Shown: piece by piece, positions 1 to 7,518 of the stretch | Layout of the letters: each line of letters begins with the position of its first letter | How positions within the stretch are numbered: position 1 is the stretch's first letter | Source: an uncultured Candidatus Melainabacteria bacterium | GTDB taxonomy: Bacteria; Cyanobacteriota; Vampirovibrionia; Gastranaerophilales; Gastranaerophilaceae | NCBI GenBank assembly: GCA_934693165.1 | Contig: CAKUUX010000022.1 | Coordinates: 1-13,611 of the forward strand | Direction of reading: 5' to 3' | DNA: 13,611 bases | Notes under the pieces: model-generated | Told to the model about the DNA's origin: nothing | Databases searched by the model: none | Seen by the model: only the letters and a program-made list of their open reading frames with translations | Made by a program: the position numbers and the translations under genes

Positions 1-160
1 AAATGGATGACTTTTTTTTGACTAATTTAATTGTGAACATTTGTAACAATAGAACTTAAAATCCTAAAGGTTGAAATCGAAAGTGTCGATATATAAATTG
101 TTGATAAAACAAAGTAAATTGAAATTTATTTAACCTACCTACCAAATATTAATTTTAAAC

Positions 161-192
161 GTCATTCAAACAAATTGAATGACATTTTTTTT
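161..192 (+). terminator. Rho-independent terminator of an upstream transcript
   Basis: A perfect 9-bp inverted repeat (161-169 pairing with 175-183, 5-base loop) is followed by a run of eight T (185-192). It terminates a plus-strand transcript entering from the left edge. Positions 1-160 show no convincing reading frame, only small AT-rich hairpins (for example 77-91), so the terminated gene or RNA cannot be named. A TTG-initiated extension of nadK would start at 175 inside this hairpin, which argues against that start. Confidence 0.85.
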
Positions 193-204
193 GCTTTATT
201 GTTG

Positions 205-216
205 TATAATATACTT
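205..216 (+). promoter_or_regulatory. nadK -10 element placed for a leaderless mRNA
   Basis: A consensus TATAAT lies at 205-210 and the nadK ATG begins at 217, only six bases later. Transcription normally starts about 6-7 bases after the -10, so the transcript would begin at or next to the ATG. No Shine-Dalgarno is present. The -35 is poor: ATGACA at 179-184 would need a 20-base spacer and lies within the preceding terminator stem. Confidence 0.55.
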
Positions 217-1029
217 ATGTTAGGGATAAATTCAAAATTTTGTTTAATTTTTAATAGTGGAATTCCATCGTATAAAAGTGCGCTTGAAGCGTTGGAGAGT
301 GTTTTATCTAAAAAAGGCTTAAAATATGTAAAACACGACCTTCAAGATATGACTGATTGCACTTGTTCTGATTATGATTTTGTATTTGTAATTGGTGGTG
401 ACGGTACAATTCTTAGAACAGCAAAGGTTTTTGCGCCTTTTGAAATTCCTGTCTTTGGGCTAAATATTGGACGCTTAGGCTTCTTATCTCAACTTAATCA
501 ATCAGAAATTGAGCCTGCTGTTGATAAAATTTTGAATAACGAATTTAAAATTGAAAAACGCTTGATGTTAAAAACTAACGACATGTTAGCGCTTAATGAC
601 TTTGTTATAAAAGGAGTATCTGGTTCAAGAACAGGTCGTTTTAGATTAAAAATTAATGACAAGTTTGTGTGTGAATACATTGCAGATGGAATGATTATTT
701 CGACACCTACAGGCTCTACTGCCTACGGTCTTTCTGCAGGTGGACCTGTTTTATATCCAATGATTAATGCATTGGTAGTTGTTCCAATCTGTCCTCATAC
801 TTTAACAGCAAGACCTCTTGTAATTCCATCTACAGAAAAAATTTCAATTTTTTCTATTGATAATAATATGTCATTCAATTTGGCAGTGGACGGTGACGAA
901 GCAGGTATTTTCTCTCCTGTTCTAAATATAGAATCTTCTGAACTTAAAGCTCACTTAGCTTTATTATATGATGATTTTTACAATGTTTTGCGTAGTAAAT
1001 TCCATTGGGGAGTTGCACCAGAAAAATGA
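217..1029 (+). CDS. nadK: NAD kinase
   Basis: ATP- or polyphosphate-dependent NAD kinase (PpnK family), a cytosolic enzyme that phosphorylates NAD to NADP. At 270 aa it is close to the family's usual size. Visible motifs are the GGDGT nucleotide-binding signature at residues 60-64, an NIGRLGFL segment shortly after it, and the conserved TPTGSTAYGLSAGGP block from about residue 163, which builds the NAD site. I chose the ATG at 217. A longer frame opens with TTG at 175, but that codon lies in a terminator hairpin upstream of the promoter, and the added residues do not resemble the family N-terminus. The stop overlaps the recN start (ATGA at 1026-1029), so the two genes are probably translationally coupled. 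Identification is secure; the start is well supported but rests on a leaderless model. Confidence 0.95.
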   Translation: MLGINSKFCLIFNSGIPSYKSALEALESVLSKKGLKYVKHDLQDMTDCTCSDYDFVFVIGGDGTILRTAKVFAPFEIPVFGLNIGRLGFLSQLNQSEIEPAVDKILNNEFKIEKRLMLKTNDMLALNDFVIKGVSGSRTGRFRLKINDKFVCEYIADGMIISTPTGSTAYGLSAGGPVLYPMINALVVVPICPHTLTARPLVIPSTEKISIFSIDNNMSFNLAVDGDEAGIFSPVLNIESSELKAHLALLYDDFYNVLRSKFHWGVAPEK

Positions 1030-2672
1030 TTAAAAAAATCCATGTAAAAAATTACATATTAATTAATGATATAACTGTTGATTTAGCAGAAGGTTTGAAT
1101 GTTATAACAGGGGAAACTGGTTCTGGTAAAAGTGTTTTAATAAATGCTATTGACGTAGCTTTTGGTGCAAAAGCTAGTAAAGATTTAATTAAAACAGGAA
1201 CTGATAAGGCTACTATTGAGTTAACTTTGTCTGTTAAAAAAGATATTTCAGCTTTACTTGATGATTATGGAATTGAAAATTGGGGTGACGAAATGATTAT
1301 TTCTCGTGAAATTTCGCCTACTTCTTCTCGTTCAAGAGTAAATGGTACTCTTGTTAACATGGAATTTTTAAAGCGTCTAAAAGAATTGTTTTTAGATATT
1401 CATTCCCAACATCAAACATATTCTTTTATGCAGCCTAATTATCATATTAATCTATTAGATGCTTATTCTAAAGACATTTACGGCGCTATTTTGAATGAGT
1501 ATAAAAATTTATGGACAGAATATCAAGATGTTTTGACTAAGCTTCATAATGCTCAATCTGCGCAAACTATGACGGAAAGTCAGATTGATTTTTTGAAGTA
1601 TCAAATTGACGAAATTTCTTCTGCAAATATTGAAGATATAAACGAAGATGAGAATTTACAAAATGAGTTAAATGTTTTGTCAAATGCAGAAAAGTTAAAA
1701 GAATACACAACTGGTGCTTTTTGGACTTTATCTGAGGATGATAATTCTTCTTTGAATTCACTTATGGCAGTAAAATCATTTTTGTCTAAAGCTTCCTCTT
1801 TAGATGAAAATTTGGCTGAAATTGAAGGTCAGTTGATAGATAAGATTGAAGAGCTTAAAGATATTGCATCAGAAATTAATTCTTATGCCTCTCGTTGTGA
1901 GTTTGATCAAGCTAGAATTGACGAAATTCAAGAAAGAATTTATCTTTTAGATAAGCTTAAACGTAAATATGGCGTAACATTAGAAGATGTAATTAATACT
2001 TACGAAAAACTTTCTGAAGAGTATTCTAATATTGAGGCTTCAGATGAAATACTTATTGAATTGACGAAAAAAGTTGATGAATTGAAACAGAAACTTGAAG
2101 ATAAAGTTAAAATTTTATCTGAAAATCGTAAAGAAGTCGCAGAAGATTTGTCAAAAATAATTGAAAAAGAATTGAGTGAATTAGAATTACCAAAATCAAA
2201 ATTTGTTATTGATTTAAAACCTTGTGAATTAAATTCAAACGGTGCAGAACACGTAGAATTTTTAATCTCTACAAATATTTCAGAAGATGTAAAACCATTG
2301 ATTAAAGTTGCGTCAGGTGGCGAAATTTCTCGTGTAATGCTTGCAATCAAATCTATATTTGCACAAAATGATGACATTGATACAGTTATTTTTGATGAAA
2401 TTGATACTGGTATTTCTGGAAAAGCTTCAATTTCAGTGGCAGAAAAGATTTCAAACTTAGCAAAATATAGACAAATTATTTTAATTACTCACCAAGCTAT
2501 TATTGCTTCAAAGGCTGATAACCATATTTACGTATCTAAAAAGCAAGATGATGTTACAACTGTAAGTATAAAAATTCTATCTGCAGAGGAAAAATTAAAC
2601 GCTTTAGCTGAGCTTGCAAGTGGAGAGGTTAACGAAGAATCATTAGATTTCGCTCGTTCTTTAGTTCAATAA
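1026..2672 (+). CDS. recN: DNA repair protein RecN
   Basis: SMC-like ATPase that acts early in recombinational repair of double-strand breaks by holding DNA ends or sister chromatids together. It has 548 aa, normal for RecN. The N-terminal half carries Walker A (GETGSGKS, residues 29-36) and a DIHSQHQ segment matching the RecN Q-loop region. A long Glu/Lys-rich coiled coil occupies the middle. The C-terminal half carries the ABC signature ASGGEISR (from 429) and Walker B with catalytic DE at 457-458, followed by a switch histidine in LITHQ. The ATG at 1026 overlaps the nadK stop by four bases. The frame can be opened seven codons earlier at TTG 1005, but the protein starting MIKKIHVKN matches the usual RecN beginning. 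No terminator separates it from the next gene. Confidence 0.96.
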   Translation: MIKKIHVKNYILINDITVDLAEGLNVITGETGSGKSVLINAIDVAFGAKASKDLIKTGTDKATIELTLSVKKDISALLDDYGIENWGDEMIISREISPTSSRSRVNGTLVNMEFLKRLKELFLDIHSQHQTYSFMQPNYHINLLDAYSKDIYGAILNEYKNLWTEYQDVLTKLHNAQSAQTMTESQIDFLKYQIDEISSANIEDINEDENLQNELNVLSNAEKLKEYTTGAFWTLSEDDNSSLNSLMAVKSFLSKASSLDENLAEIEGQLIDKIEELKDIASEINSYASRCEFDQARIDEIQERIYLLDKLKRKYGVTLEDVINTYEKLSEEYSNIEASDEILIELTKKVDELKQKLEDKVKILSENRKEVAEDLSKIIEKELSELELPKSKFVIDLKPCELNSNGAEHVEFLISTNISEDVKPLIKVASGGEISRVMLAIKSIFAQNDDIDTVIFDEIDTGISGKASISVAEKISNLAKYRQIILITHQAIIASKADNHIYVSKKQDDVTTVSIKILSAEEKLNALAELASGEVNEESLDFARSLVQ

Positions 2673-2722
2673 TTTTTTAAAAGATTGATATTTTCTCTAA
2701 TGTCTACCACGATTAAATCGTT

Positions 2723-2748
2723 TATCCTTAAATTGTAAGGATAGGTGG
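2723..2748 (+). promoter_or_regulatory. Hairpin abutting the ribosome binding site
   Basis: A perfect 8-bp inverted repeat (2723-2730 with 2736-2743, 5-base loop) ends exactly where the AGGTGG Shine-Dalgarno begins (2743-2748), five bases before ATG 2754. In the mRNA this hairpin could limit or tune ribosome access, or protect the 5' end after processing. There is no T-run, so it is not a terminator. A TTGATA at 2685-2690 could be a -35, but I see no matching -10. Confidence 0.4.
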
Positions 2749-2753
2749 AAAGT

Positions 2754-3071
2754 ATGTTTAGAATTATCGCATTATTTTTTGTTGCAGTGATGTTAGGGTT
2801 GGTAGTTTCGGCTCAAAGTTTTGATTTTAATCAAAATAGTAGTAACTCAAATGGAATGTGCGCAGGGGGAGCATGTTCAATTGATACGGTCAGAAATAAT
2901 CCAATTCTTCAACACGATAGCAACCAATATGGTCAATCTACTGGTTTAAGCCCACAAACAACTGGGGCTACAGAAAGTAGAGGTGGAATTGGAGGTACAC
3001 CATTTACATACGATTTTAATTGTCAATTTGGTAATTGTATCGGTGAACCTACTGGTTCCTATAAACCATAA
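2754..3071 (+). CDS. Small secreted protein with two CX4C motifs, unknown function
   Basis: I do not recognise a family. The 105-aa product begins with a typical Sec signal peptide: a short charged start, a hydrophobic core of about 15 residues and a likely cleavage after VSA, near residue 20. The mature part is Asn/Gln/Gly/Ser/Thr-rich and probably disordered. It contains two cysteine pairs of identical spacing, CAGGAC and CQFGNC, which could form two small disulfide loops or bind a metal outside the cytoplasm. The ATG at 2754 is preferred over the GTG at 2745 because AGGTGG at 2743-2748 is ideally spaced for it and overlaps the GTG. It is the last gene before a strong terminator and may be co-transcribed with recN 81 bases upstream. 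Confidence 0.75.
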   Translation: MFRIIALFFVAVMLGLVVSAQSFDFNQNSSNSNGMCAGGACSIDTVRNNPILQHDSNQYGQSTGLSPQTTGATESRGGIGGTPFTYDFNCQFGNCIGEPTGSYKP

Positions 3072-3102
3072 AGAGAGAGGGCAGGTAGCCCTCTCTCTTT
3101 TT
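3071..3102 (+). terminator. Strong rho-independent terminator between convergent genes
   Basis: At least 11 perfect pairs (3072-3082 with 3088-3098), including a four-pair G/C clamp next to a 5-base loop, are followed by TTTT at 3099-3102. It ends the nadK-recN-secreted protein transcript. The convergent HEAT-repeat gene stops at 3128, so the same hairpin may also serve the minus strand, where its U-run is weaker. Confidence 0.92.
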
Positions 3103-3127
3103 ATGTGTTATATGTGTTTAGGATAGT

Positions 3128-4138
3128 CTATTTATCAAGTTCAGCAAGTTCTTTTTCAGCTCTTTTTCTAACTGCAGGGTCAATATCTCTTGAAGCTTCA
3201 ACTAACAAATCTTTTAAGTCTGCTTTGTATTCAGGAGCTTTGATGTAACTTAATGATGCCAATGCAGCTTCTCTTGAGCCAGCTGCTTCATCACTTTTTA
3301 GTTCATTAATAATACCTGCCATACCTACGATTTCTTCCATTGGAACTGTTGCGTCAGCAACCTTTTTAACTCCATCTGTGTATTGTTTTTGAAGAATTGC
3401 AGTTGTGTACATTGCGTATTCTTTATTTCTTTGAACAACTTTTCTATCAGCTTCAGGAACTTTTGAAGTATCTTGGCTCATTATACCAATTAATGAATCT
3501 ATAACTTTTACATCAAGTAACTCATCTGCTTTTTCTGGAGCTAATTTTGAAACTTGAGCAATTGCTTCCATTGCATTTGCTTGTTCTTCGTAATCTTTAC
3601 CGTTTAAAATTTCTACTAAACCATCTAAGTCTAATTGAGGTTTTAATGTTTCTGGTTTTACAATTTCAGGTCTTTTCTTTGTAACATTTTTATTTTCTTC
3701 TGCAGCTTGACCTTTGAAAGACTCAATAGCTTTTTCTGGTGTTTTAACTTCATTTTTTGCTTCTGCATTAGGAATAACATCTTCAGGTTTTTGTTTTTGA
3801 ACAGTTTTTTCTGTTTTGCTAGTTTCTAATACAAATTTTGTTTTTGGTTGCGCCAAAGCTTGAGCTCTCATAGCTTCTTGAGGTGTAACCTTATTTTCAT
3901 CTTTATTATTTTTAATTGGATTTGTTGCCATTTGTTGAGGCATCATATTTGCGTACATCGGTTGTGGAATTGGTACGAACATAGGTTGAACAGGATACAT
4001 ATAAATCGGCGCTGTAAACGCTGGTTGCATTTGCATAACTTTTTCTTTTTGTTGTTCTTCTAATTTTTTTGCCTTTATTGGAGAAATAGCTTTAACTTGT
4101 TCCCCTGAACGAATTGGACTTATTGCATCTATTGCCAT
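3128..4138 (-). CDS. HEAT-repeat protein with disordered Met/Pro-rich N-terminus
   Basis: A 336-aa protein of unknown function. Residues 1-25 contain the pentapeptide AISPI twice (5-9 and 17-21). Residues 38-75 are rich in Met, Pro, Gln and Tyr, and about 76-165 is a Lys/Glu-rich linker, so the first half is probably disordered. From about residue 168 the chain becomes regular alpha-helical pairs ending in a typical HEAT unit (DPAVRKRAEKELAEL), which suggests a protein-binding scaffold. No signal peptide or membrane segment is visible, so it is probably cytoplasmic. An AAAGGT Shine-Dalgarno lies about 11 bases before the ATG. The 113-bp gap upstream has A-tracts on the coding strand (4191-4211) that could act as an UP element, but I see no clear promoter and no terminator, so read-through from the motAB unit is possible. 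Confidence 0.8.
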   Translation of the reverse strand: MAIDAISPIRSGEQVKAISPIKAKKLEEQQKEKVMQMQPAFTAPIYMYPVQPMFVPIPQPMYANMMPQQMATNPIKNNKDENKVTPQEAMRAQALAQPKTKFVLETSKTEKTVQKQKPEDVIPNAEAKNEVKTPEKAIESFKGQAAEENKNVTKKRPEIVKPETLKPQLDLDGLVEILNGKDYEEQANAMEAIAQVSKLAPEKADELLDVKVIDSLIGIMSQDTSKVPEADRKVVQRNKEYAMYTTAILQKQYTDGVKKVADATVPMEEIVGMAGIINELKSDEAAGSREAALASLSYIKAPEYKADLKDLLVEASRDIDPAVRKRAEKELAELDK

Positions 4139-4251
4139 AATACAATTCTACCTTTCTTACACACTTACATTAAAATAAAGTATTAAAATAATTTTTTTTT
4201 GCTCTTTTTTTAGCGAAATATTAAGAAAGTTTTACATAATCTAAAATCGTG

Positions 4252-4848
4252 TTAAATTACGGTTTTCAGCCCACAAAAGTCAAAAATTTCTTTTGTATGT
4301 TCTTTATCCGTATCATATTTTTTAGCAATCAAGGCACATACCAAAGCCTCTAATTGTGACGCTGGCATCATATTTGTAGGGATTTCTTCAAATCCATGCT
4401 CTATTTTTAAGGTGTTTTGTAAAAATTTGCAATCTGCTGGGGTGCGTTCTTTAAAATAAGAACTTAATTTTAATTCTTGTCTTGCTAAATAAAGCTCTGT
4501 TCTAACGATATCTACGCCTTTATTACTTAATTCTTTTAAGTATTCACAACCTCTTTTTGTGTATCGTTGAGTCCAATTTTCTCTATTGGGCATGTGTTTG
4601 TTTGTTGTAACTTGTTGATATGGCTTTGATAATATTCTCCATTTACCTTCTAGCATTGCATTATCCCAAGGTAGAGAAGCGCAAATAACAGAATTTTTTA
4701 GAGATGAATAGTTATCAAAGAAAAATTGTATGTCTTTTACTTTGAATAATTTATCAATTAATATTATTTTTCCCGTATCCTCTATTACTGCCAAACCAGT
4801 TTCAACAGTTGAGGCTGGACCCATAGCTAGTCCTATATAGTATTTCAT
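4252..4848 (-). CDS. RNase H-fold protein, DUF429-like, probably catalytically diverged
   Basis: A 198-aa protein whose layout resembles the DUF429 predicted RNase H-like nucleases. It has an N-terminal strand with YIGLAMGP, a second segment CASLPWDN, a middle Arg/Lys-rich region (about 80-100), an EL-containing strand near 117 and a C-terminal helix MPASQLEALVCALIAKK, comparable to the family's closing Asp-Ala helix. The first strand has Ala where such nucleases carry their first catalytic Asp (GxDxG-type motif), and the last helix has Glu in the Asp position, so nuclease activity is doubtful. The start at 4848 is supported by AGGA at 4854-4857, which overlaps the motB stop codon, with an 8-base gap to motB. 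It is therefore almost certainly expressed with motAB. The family call is by eye and moderate. Confidence 0.6.
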   Translation of the reverse strand: MKYYIGLAMGPASTVETGLAVIEDTGKIILIDKLFKVKDIQFFFDNYSSLKNSVICASLPWDNAMLEGKWRILSKPYQQVTTNKHMPNRENWTQRYTKRGCEYLKELSNKGVDIVRTELYLARQELKLSSYFKERTPADCKFLQNTLKIEHGFEEIPTNMMPASQLEALVCALIAKKYDTDKEHTKEIFDFCGLKTVI

Positions 4849-4856
4849 ATTTATCC

Positions 4857-5906
4857 TTAATCTTCTTGGAAATCAATGTCAAACGTTTTTGAATCAATAA
4901 CTTTAACAGGTGCTAAATCTTGATTGTACAACATTTTGTTTCCAGGATTTAACTGCATAGTTTCAGTAGCTCTATCTTTCATCATGATTGCATTTTTTTC
5001 AGCATCTAAATCACCTTCTGCTAAATTTTTTGCAGCTTCTGAAAGACCTTTTAATCTCTTAATGGTATGCATTCTTTCTGCTTGGAATTTCTCTTGTTCT
5101 GCTTTACTCATTTTTAGCAAATCAATTTGAGGATTTTCCATTTGTTTAAACTTGTTTCTTAAAATAAGAATTTCAACACGTCTATTTTTTGCTTTACCTG
5201 CTTGTGTTTTATTATCGCCAAGAGGTCTAGTATCACCATAACCAACAGCTGTAAATAACCCTGGCATAAGTTTAAATTGACCTATCAAATGTCGAATGAT
5301 AGCACTTGAACGAGCTGATGATAATTCCCAATTTGAAGGGAAAACAAAAGACATAATAGGTGAATTATCAGTGTGACCTTCAACTCTTATGTAGTGAAGT
5401 ACAAATTTTTCTGTAATCATTACACCAACTTTGTTTAAAGTCGCTAAAGCTTTAGGAGTAAGCGTAGCTGAACCAGGATTAAATATCATATCTTCGTTAA
5501 AGGTAATTAATAAACCTTTATCTGTAATTTCTGATTTAACTCCATCTAATTCGCCTTTTTTAGTCGCATCTTTAATTTCTTTATCTATTTCTTCATAAGA
5601 ACGCTGTTCATAAGCTGGACTCATATATTCAAGCATTAGAGGTGAAACTATTGAATCTGCGCTCTTTGCATCATCAGGGGAATTTGAGGATGAGCTATCC
5701 ATAATAGAATCCATGGATTCCATAAAAGACGTAGGGCTAAAAGCTGATTTCATAGCTTCTTCAAGTTTAATATATTCAGTAATATCAACCTGTGACAACG
5801 CATATAATACAACGAAGGTTGCAAACAATAAGGTAATGAAGTCGGCATATGATACCAACCATCTTTCCAAATTTTCGTGTTCAGGAGGTTTCTTTTTCTT
5901 AGCCAT
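4857..5906 (-). CDS. motB: Flagellar motor stator protein MotB
   Basis: The stator subunit that anchors the MotA ring to peptidoglycan and carries the ion-binding aspartate. Residues 1-15 are a basic cytoplasmic tail. About 16-38 is the single transmembrane helix with the motif YADFITLLFATFVVL, where Asp22 corresponds to the essential E. coli Asp32. A Ser/Asp-rich linker (about 57-85) follows. An OmpA-like peptidoglycan-binding domain spans about 130-250, with EGHTDN (176-181), the NWELSSARS block and NRRVEILI. Unusually, about 100 residues follow that domain, containing a charged helix. The total of 349 aa exceeds many MotB proteins. The ATG lies one base after the motA stop, so translation is coupled. 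The charged plug region and Tyr residues do not let me decide between proton and sodium use. Confidence 0.95.
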   Translation of the reverse strand: MAKKKKPPEHENLERWLVSYADFITLLFATFVVLYALSQVDITEYIKLEEAMKSAFSPTSFMESMDSIMDSSSSNSPDDAKSADSIVSPLMLEYMSPAYEQRSYEEIDKEIKDATKKGELDGVKSEITDKGLLITFNEDMIFNPGSATLTPKALATLNKVGVMITEKFVLHYIRVEGHTDNSPIMSFVFPSNWELSSARSSAIIRHLIGQFKLMPGLFTAVGYGDTRPLGDNKTQAGKAKNRRVEILILRNKFKQMENPQIDLLKMSKAEQEKFQAERMHTIKRLKGLSEAAKNLAEGDLDAEKNAIMMKDRATETMQLNPGNKMLYNQDLAPVKVIDSKTFDIDFQED

Positions 5907-5907
5907 A

Positions 5908-6660
5908 TTATTTGCTTTCTTCTAACATGAATGAATTTAATTTTCTTTCGATTAATGCAGGAGATTCACCTGCTTGAATAGAAAGAACACCTTCTACCAT
6001 AAGTTCTTTTGCAGTAAATACTTTTGCAAAATTAACTTTAATACGAGTACTAAACGGAATTAGTAATAAGTTTGCTGCGAACAAACCATAAATTGTCGCA
6101 ACGAATGCAACGGCAATACCTGCACCTAATGCTGTTGGGTCAGATAAGTTCTGCATAACTTGGATAAGACCCATAACGGCACCGATGATACCTAATGTTG
6201 GAGAATAACCACCACCAGACTCGAATACCTTTGAAGCTGCTGTTACACGTGCATCTAATTGGTTAATTTGGTTTTCCATCATAGTTTGTACTAATGTTGG
6301 GTCTGCACCATCGGCTACAGCTTCTAATCCCATTTTTAAAATTGGGTCAGATGCATATTTAGCTTCTTTTTCAAGAACAATTACACCTTCTTTTCTTGCT
6401 TTTGTTGCAAAGTTAACAATTTCTTTTACCAATGCTGGAATATCAACTTTTGGAGGGAAAAATACATATTTAATGAATGAAAATGCAAGTTTTAAAATAT
6501 GAGGTGGAAAACTCAAAATAACAGCACCACCTGTACCACCAAATACGATAAAGGCAGCTGTAATTTGAAGTAACTGACCTAAGTTACCACCTTCTAAAGC
6601 TTGTCCTATTAAAATAAATGTAATACCGAAAAATAATCCGATAACTGCAAAAATATCCAT
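5908..6660 (-). CDS. motA: Flagellar motor stator protein MotA
   Basis: The pentameric stator subunit that converts ion flow into torque on FliG. The 250-aa product has four hydrophobic segments: about 3-20, 28-55, 150-172 and 180-203. Between the second and third lies the cytoplasmic domain with ARKEGVIVLEKE, where Arg89 and Glu97 align with the torque-generating E. coli Arg90 and Glu98. Pro154 (YSPTLGIIG) and Pro202 match the two conserved channel prolines. The frame extends four codons upstream to a GTG at 6672, but GGAG at 6667-6670 sits six bases before ATG 6660 and overlaps that GTG, so ATG 6660 is the start. motB follows after one base. No other flagellar or chemotaxis gene is visible in the window. 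Confidence 0.95.
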   Translation of the reverse strand: MDIFAVIGLFFGITFILIGQALEGGNLGQLLQITAAFIVFGGTGGAVILSFPPHILKLAFSFIKYVFFPPKVDIPALVKEIVNFATKARKEGVIVLEKEAKYASDPILKMGLEAVADGADPTLVQTMMENQINQLDARVTAASKVFESGGGYSPTLGIIGAVMGLIQVMQNLSDPTALGAGIAVAFVATIYGLFAANLLLIPFSTRIKVNFAKVFTAKELMVEGVLSIQAGESPALIERKLNSFMLEESK

Positions 6661-6686
6661 TTTACGCTCCACTATTACTCTCTACT

Positions 6687-6692
6687 ATTATA
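6687..6692 (-). promoter_or_regulatory. Candidate -10 element for the motAB unit
   Basis: A TATAAT on the minus strand lies about 27 bases upstream of the motA ATG, in the very AT-rich 79-bp gap after map. A start near 6680 would leave a short leader containing the GGAG site. The matching -35 is weak (ACTAAA at 6710-6715 at 17 bases). I see no convincing sigma-28 or sigma-54 flagellar promoter. Confidence 0.35.
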
Positions 6693-6739
6693 TATAATAT
6701 TTAACTATATTTAGTAGATTATAAAATCATATAAGAGTA

Positions 6740-7495
6740 TTATTCTTCCATTAATTTTGTTAAAATTTCTGGTCCATCTTCTGTAACTAAAGTTGTATGT
6801 TCAAAGTGTGCAGAAGGTTGTCCATCCTTGGTTACAACAGTCCAGCCATCAGGCATTACAATAACATCATCGCAACCTAAATTTAACATTGGTTCAATAG
6901 CAATAGTCATGCCACTTTTTAATAATAGATTGTCGCCAACGCTGTAATTAAATACAAATGGCTCTTCATGCATAACATGACCAACCCCATGACCACCGTA
7001 TTGACGAACGATGCCTAATTTTTCTCTATTAGCTACTTTTTCAATCGCACTTGATACGTCATCTAGTACGCAACCGTCTTTCATAAATGCTAAGCCTGCA
7101 AATAATGATTCTTCAGTTATTTTTAGTAATCTTTTCTTTTCATCAGAAATTTCGCCAACAGGATATGTCCACGCACTGTCTCCAACAAGTCCACCGTAAG
7201 TTGCTCCGACATCAACGCTTATGATATCACCTTCTTGAAGAATAACGTCTTTTGACGGAATACCGTGTACAATTTGTTCATTAATTGACGTACAAATACT
7301 TGCAGGAAATCCGTTATATCCTAAAAATGTAGGTACGGCTTTATTCTTATGAATAACGTCCATTGCAATATCGTCTAAATCTTTTGTAGACATGCCTGGT
7401 TTAATTCTAGCTTTCATTTCAGCATGAACCAAGGCCACAATATGACCTGCTTTTTTCATTCTTTTTATTTCATCTCTTGATTTTCTTTTTATCAT
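6740..7495 (-). CDS. map: Methionine aminopeptidase, type I
   Basis: Removes the initiator methionine from nascent proteins after deformylation; a cytosolic metalloenzyme with a pita-bread fold. The 251-aa product is a standard bacterial type I enzyme with no N-terminal extension. All metal ligands are present at the expected spacing: Asp95, Asp106, His169 (in GGHGVGHVMHEEP), Glu201 and Glu232, plus substrate-contacting His77 (EQIVHGIP). AAGGTAGG lies seven bases before the ATG at 7495. It lies downstream of adk, an arrangement often seen next to secY in ribosomal protein operons. Here no secY is present, and a terminator and a separate promoter lie between adk and map, so map is probably its own unit and may read on into motAB. 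Confidence 0.97.
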   Translation of the reverse strand: MIKRKSRDEIKRMKKAGHIVALVHAEMKARIKPGMSTKDLDDIAMDVIHKNKAVPTFLGYNGFPASICTSINEQIVHGIPSKDVILQEGDIISVDVGATYGGLVGDSAWTYPVGEISDEKKRLLKITEESLFAGLAFMKDGCVLDDVSSAIEKVANREKLGIVRQYGGHGVGHVMHEEPFVFNYSVGDNLLLKSGMTIAIEPMLNLGCDDVIVMPDGWTVVTKDGQPSAHFEHTTLVTEDGPEILTKLMEE

Positions 7496-7518
7496 AATAA
7501 AACCTACCTTTTTTATTA

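Noticed and set aside
1..160. Short frame starting at position 3 (MDDFF...) as the end of a gene
   Set aside because: Fewer than 20 codons, no ribosome binding site or recognisable sequence.
175..216. N-terminal extension of NAD kinase from TTG 175
   Set aside because: The TTG lies in the stem of a terminator and upstream of the likely transcription start; the extra residues are hydrophobic and not family-like.
1005..1025. Seven-codon upstream extension of RecN from TTG 1005
   Set aside because: The ATG at 1026 gives the typical RecN N-terminus and the common four-base overlap with nadK.
2000..2377. 125-codon minus-strand frame inside recN
   Set aside because: Antisense shadow of a well-conserved gene, Ser-rich composition typical of reverse reading, no ribosome binding site.
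4186..4212. T-rich stretch as a plus-strand terminator
   Set aside because: No stable hairpin precedes it and no plus-strand gene ends there; it reads as A-tracts upstream of the HEAT-repeat gene.
6661..6672. GTG start for MotA at 6672
   Set aside because: It overlaps the GGAG Shine-Dalgarno that correctly positions ATG 6660.
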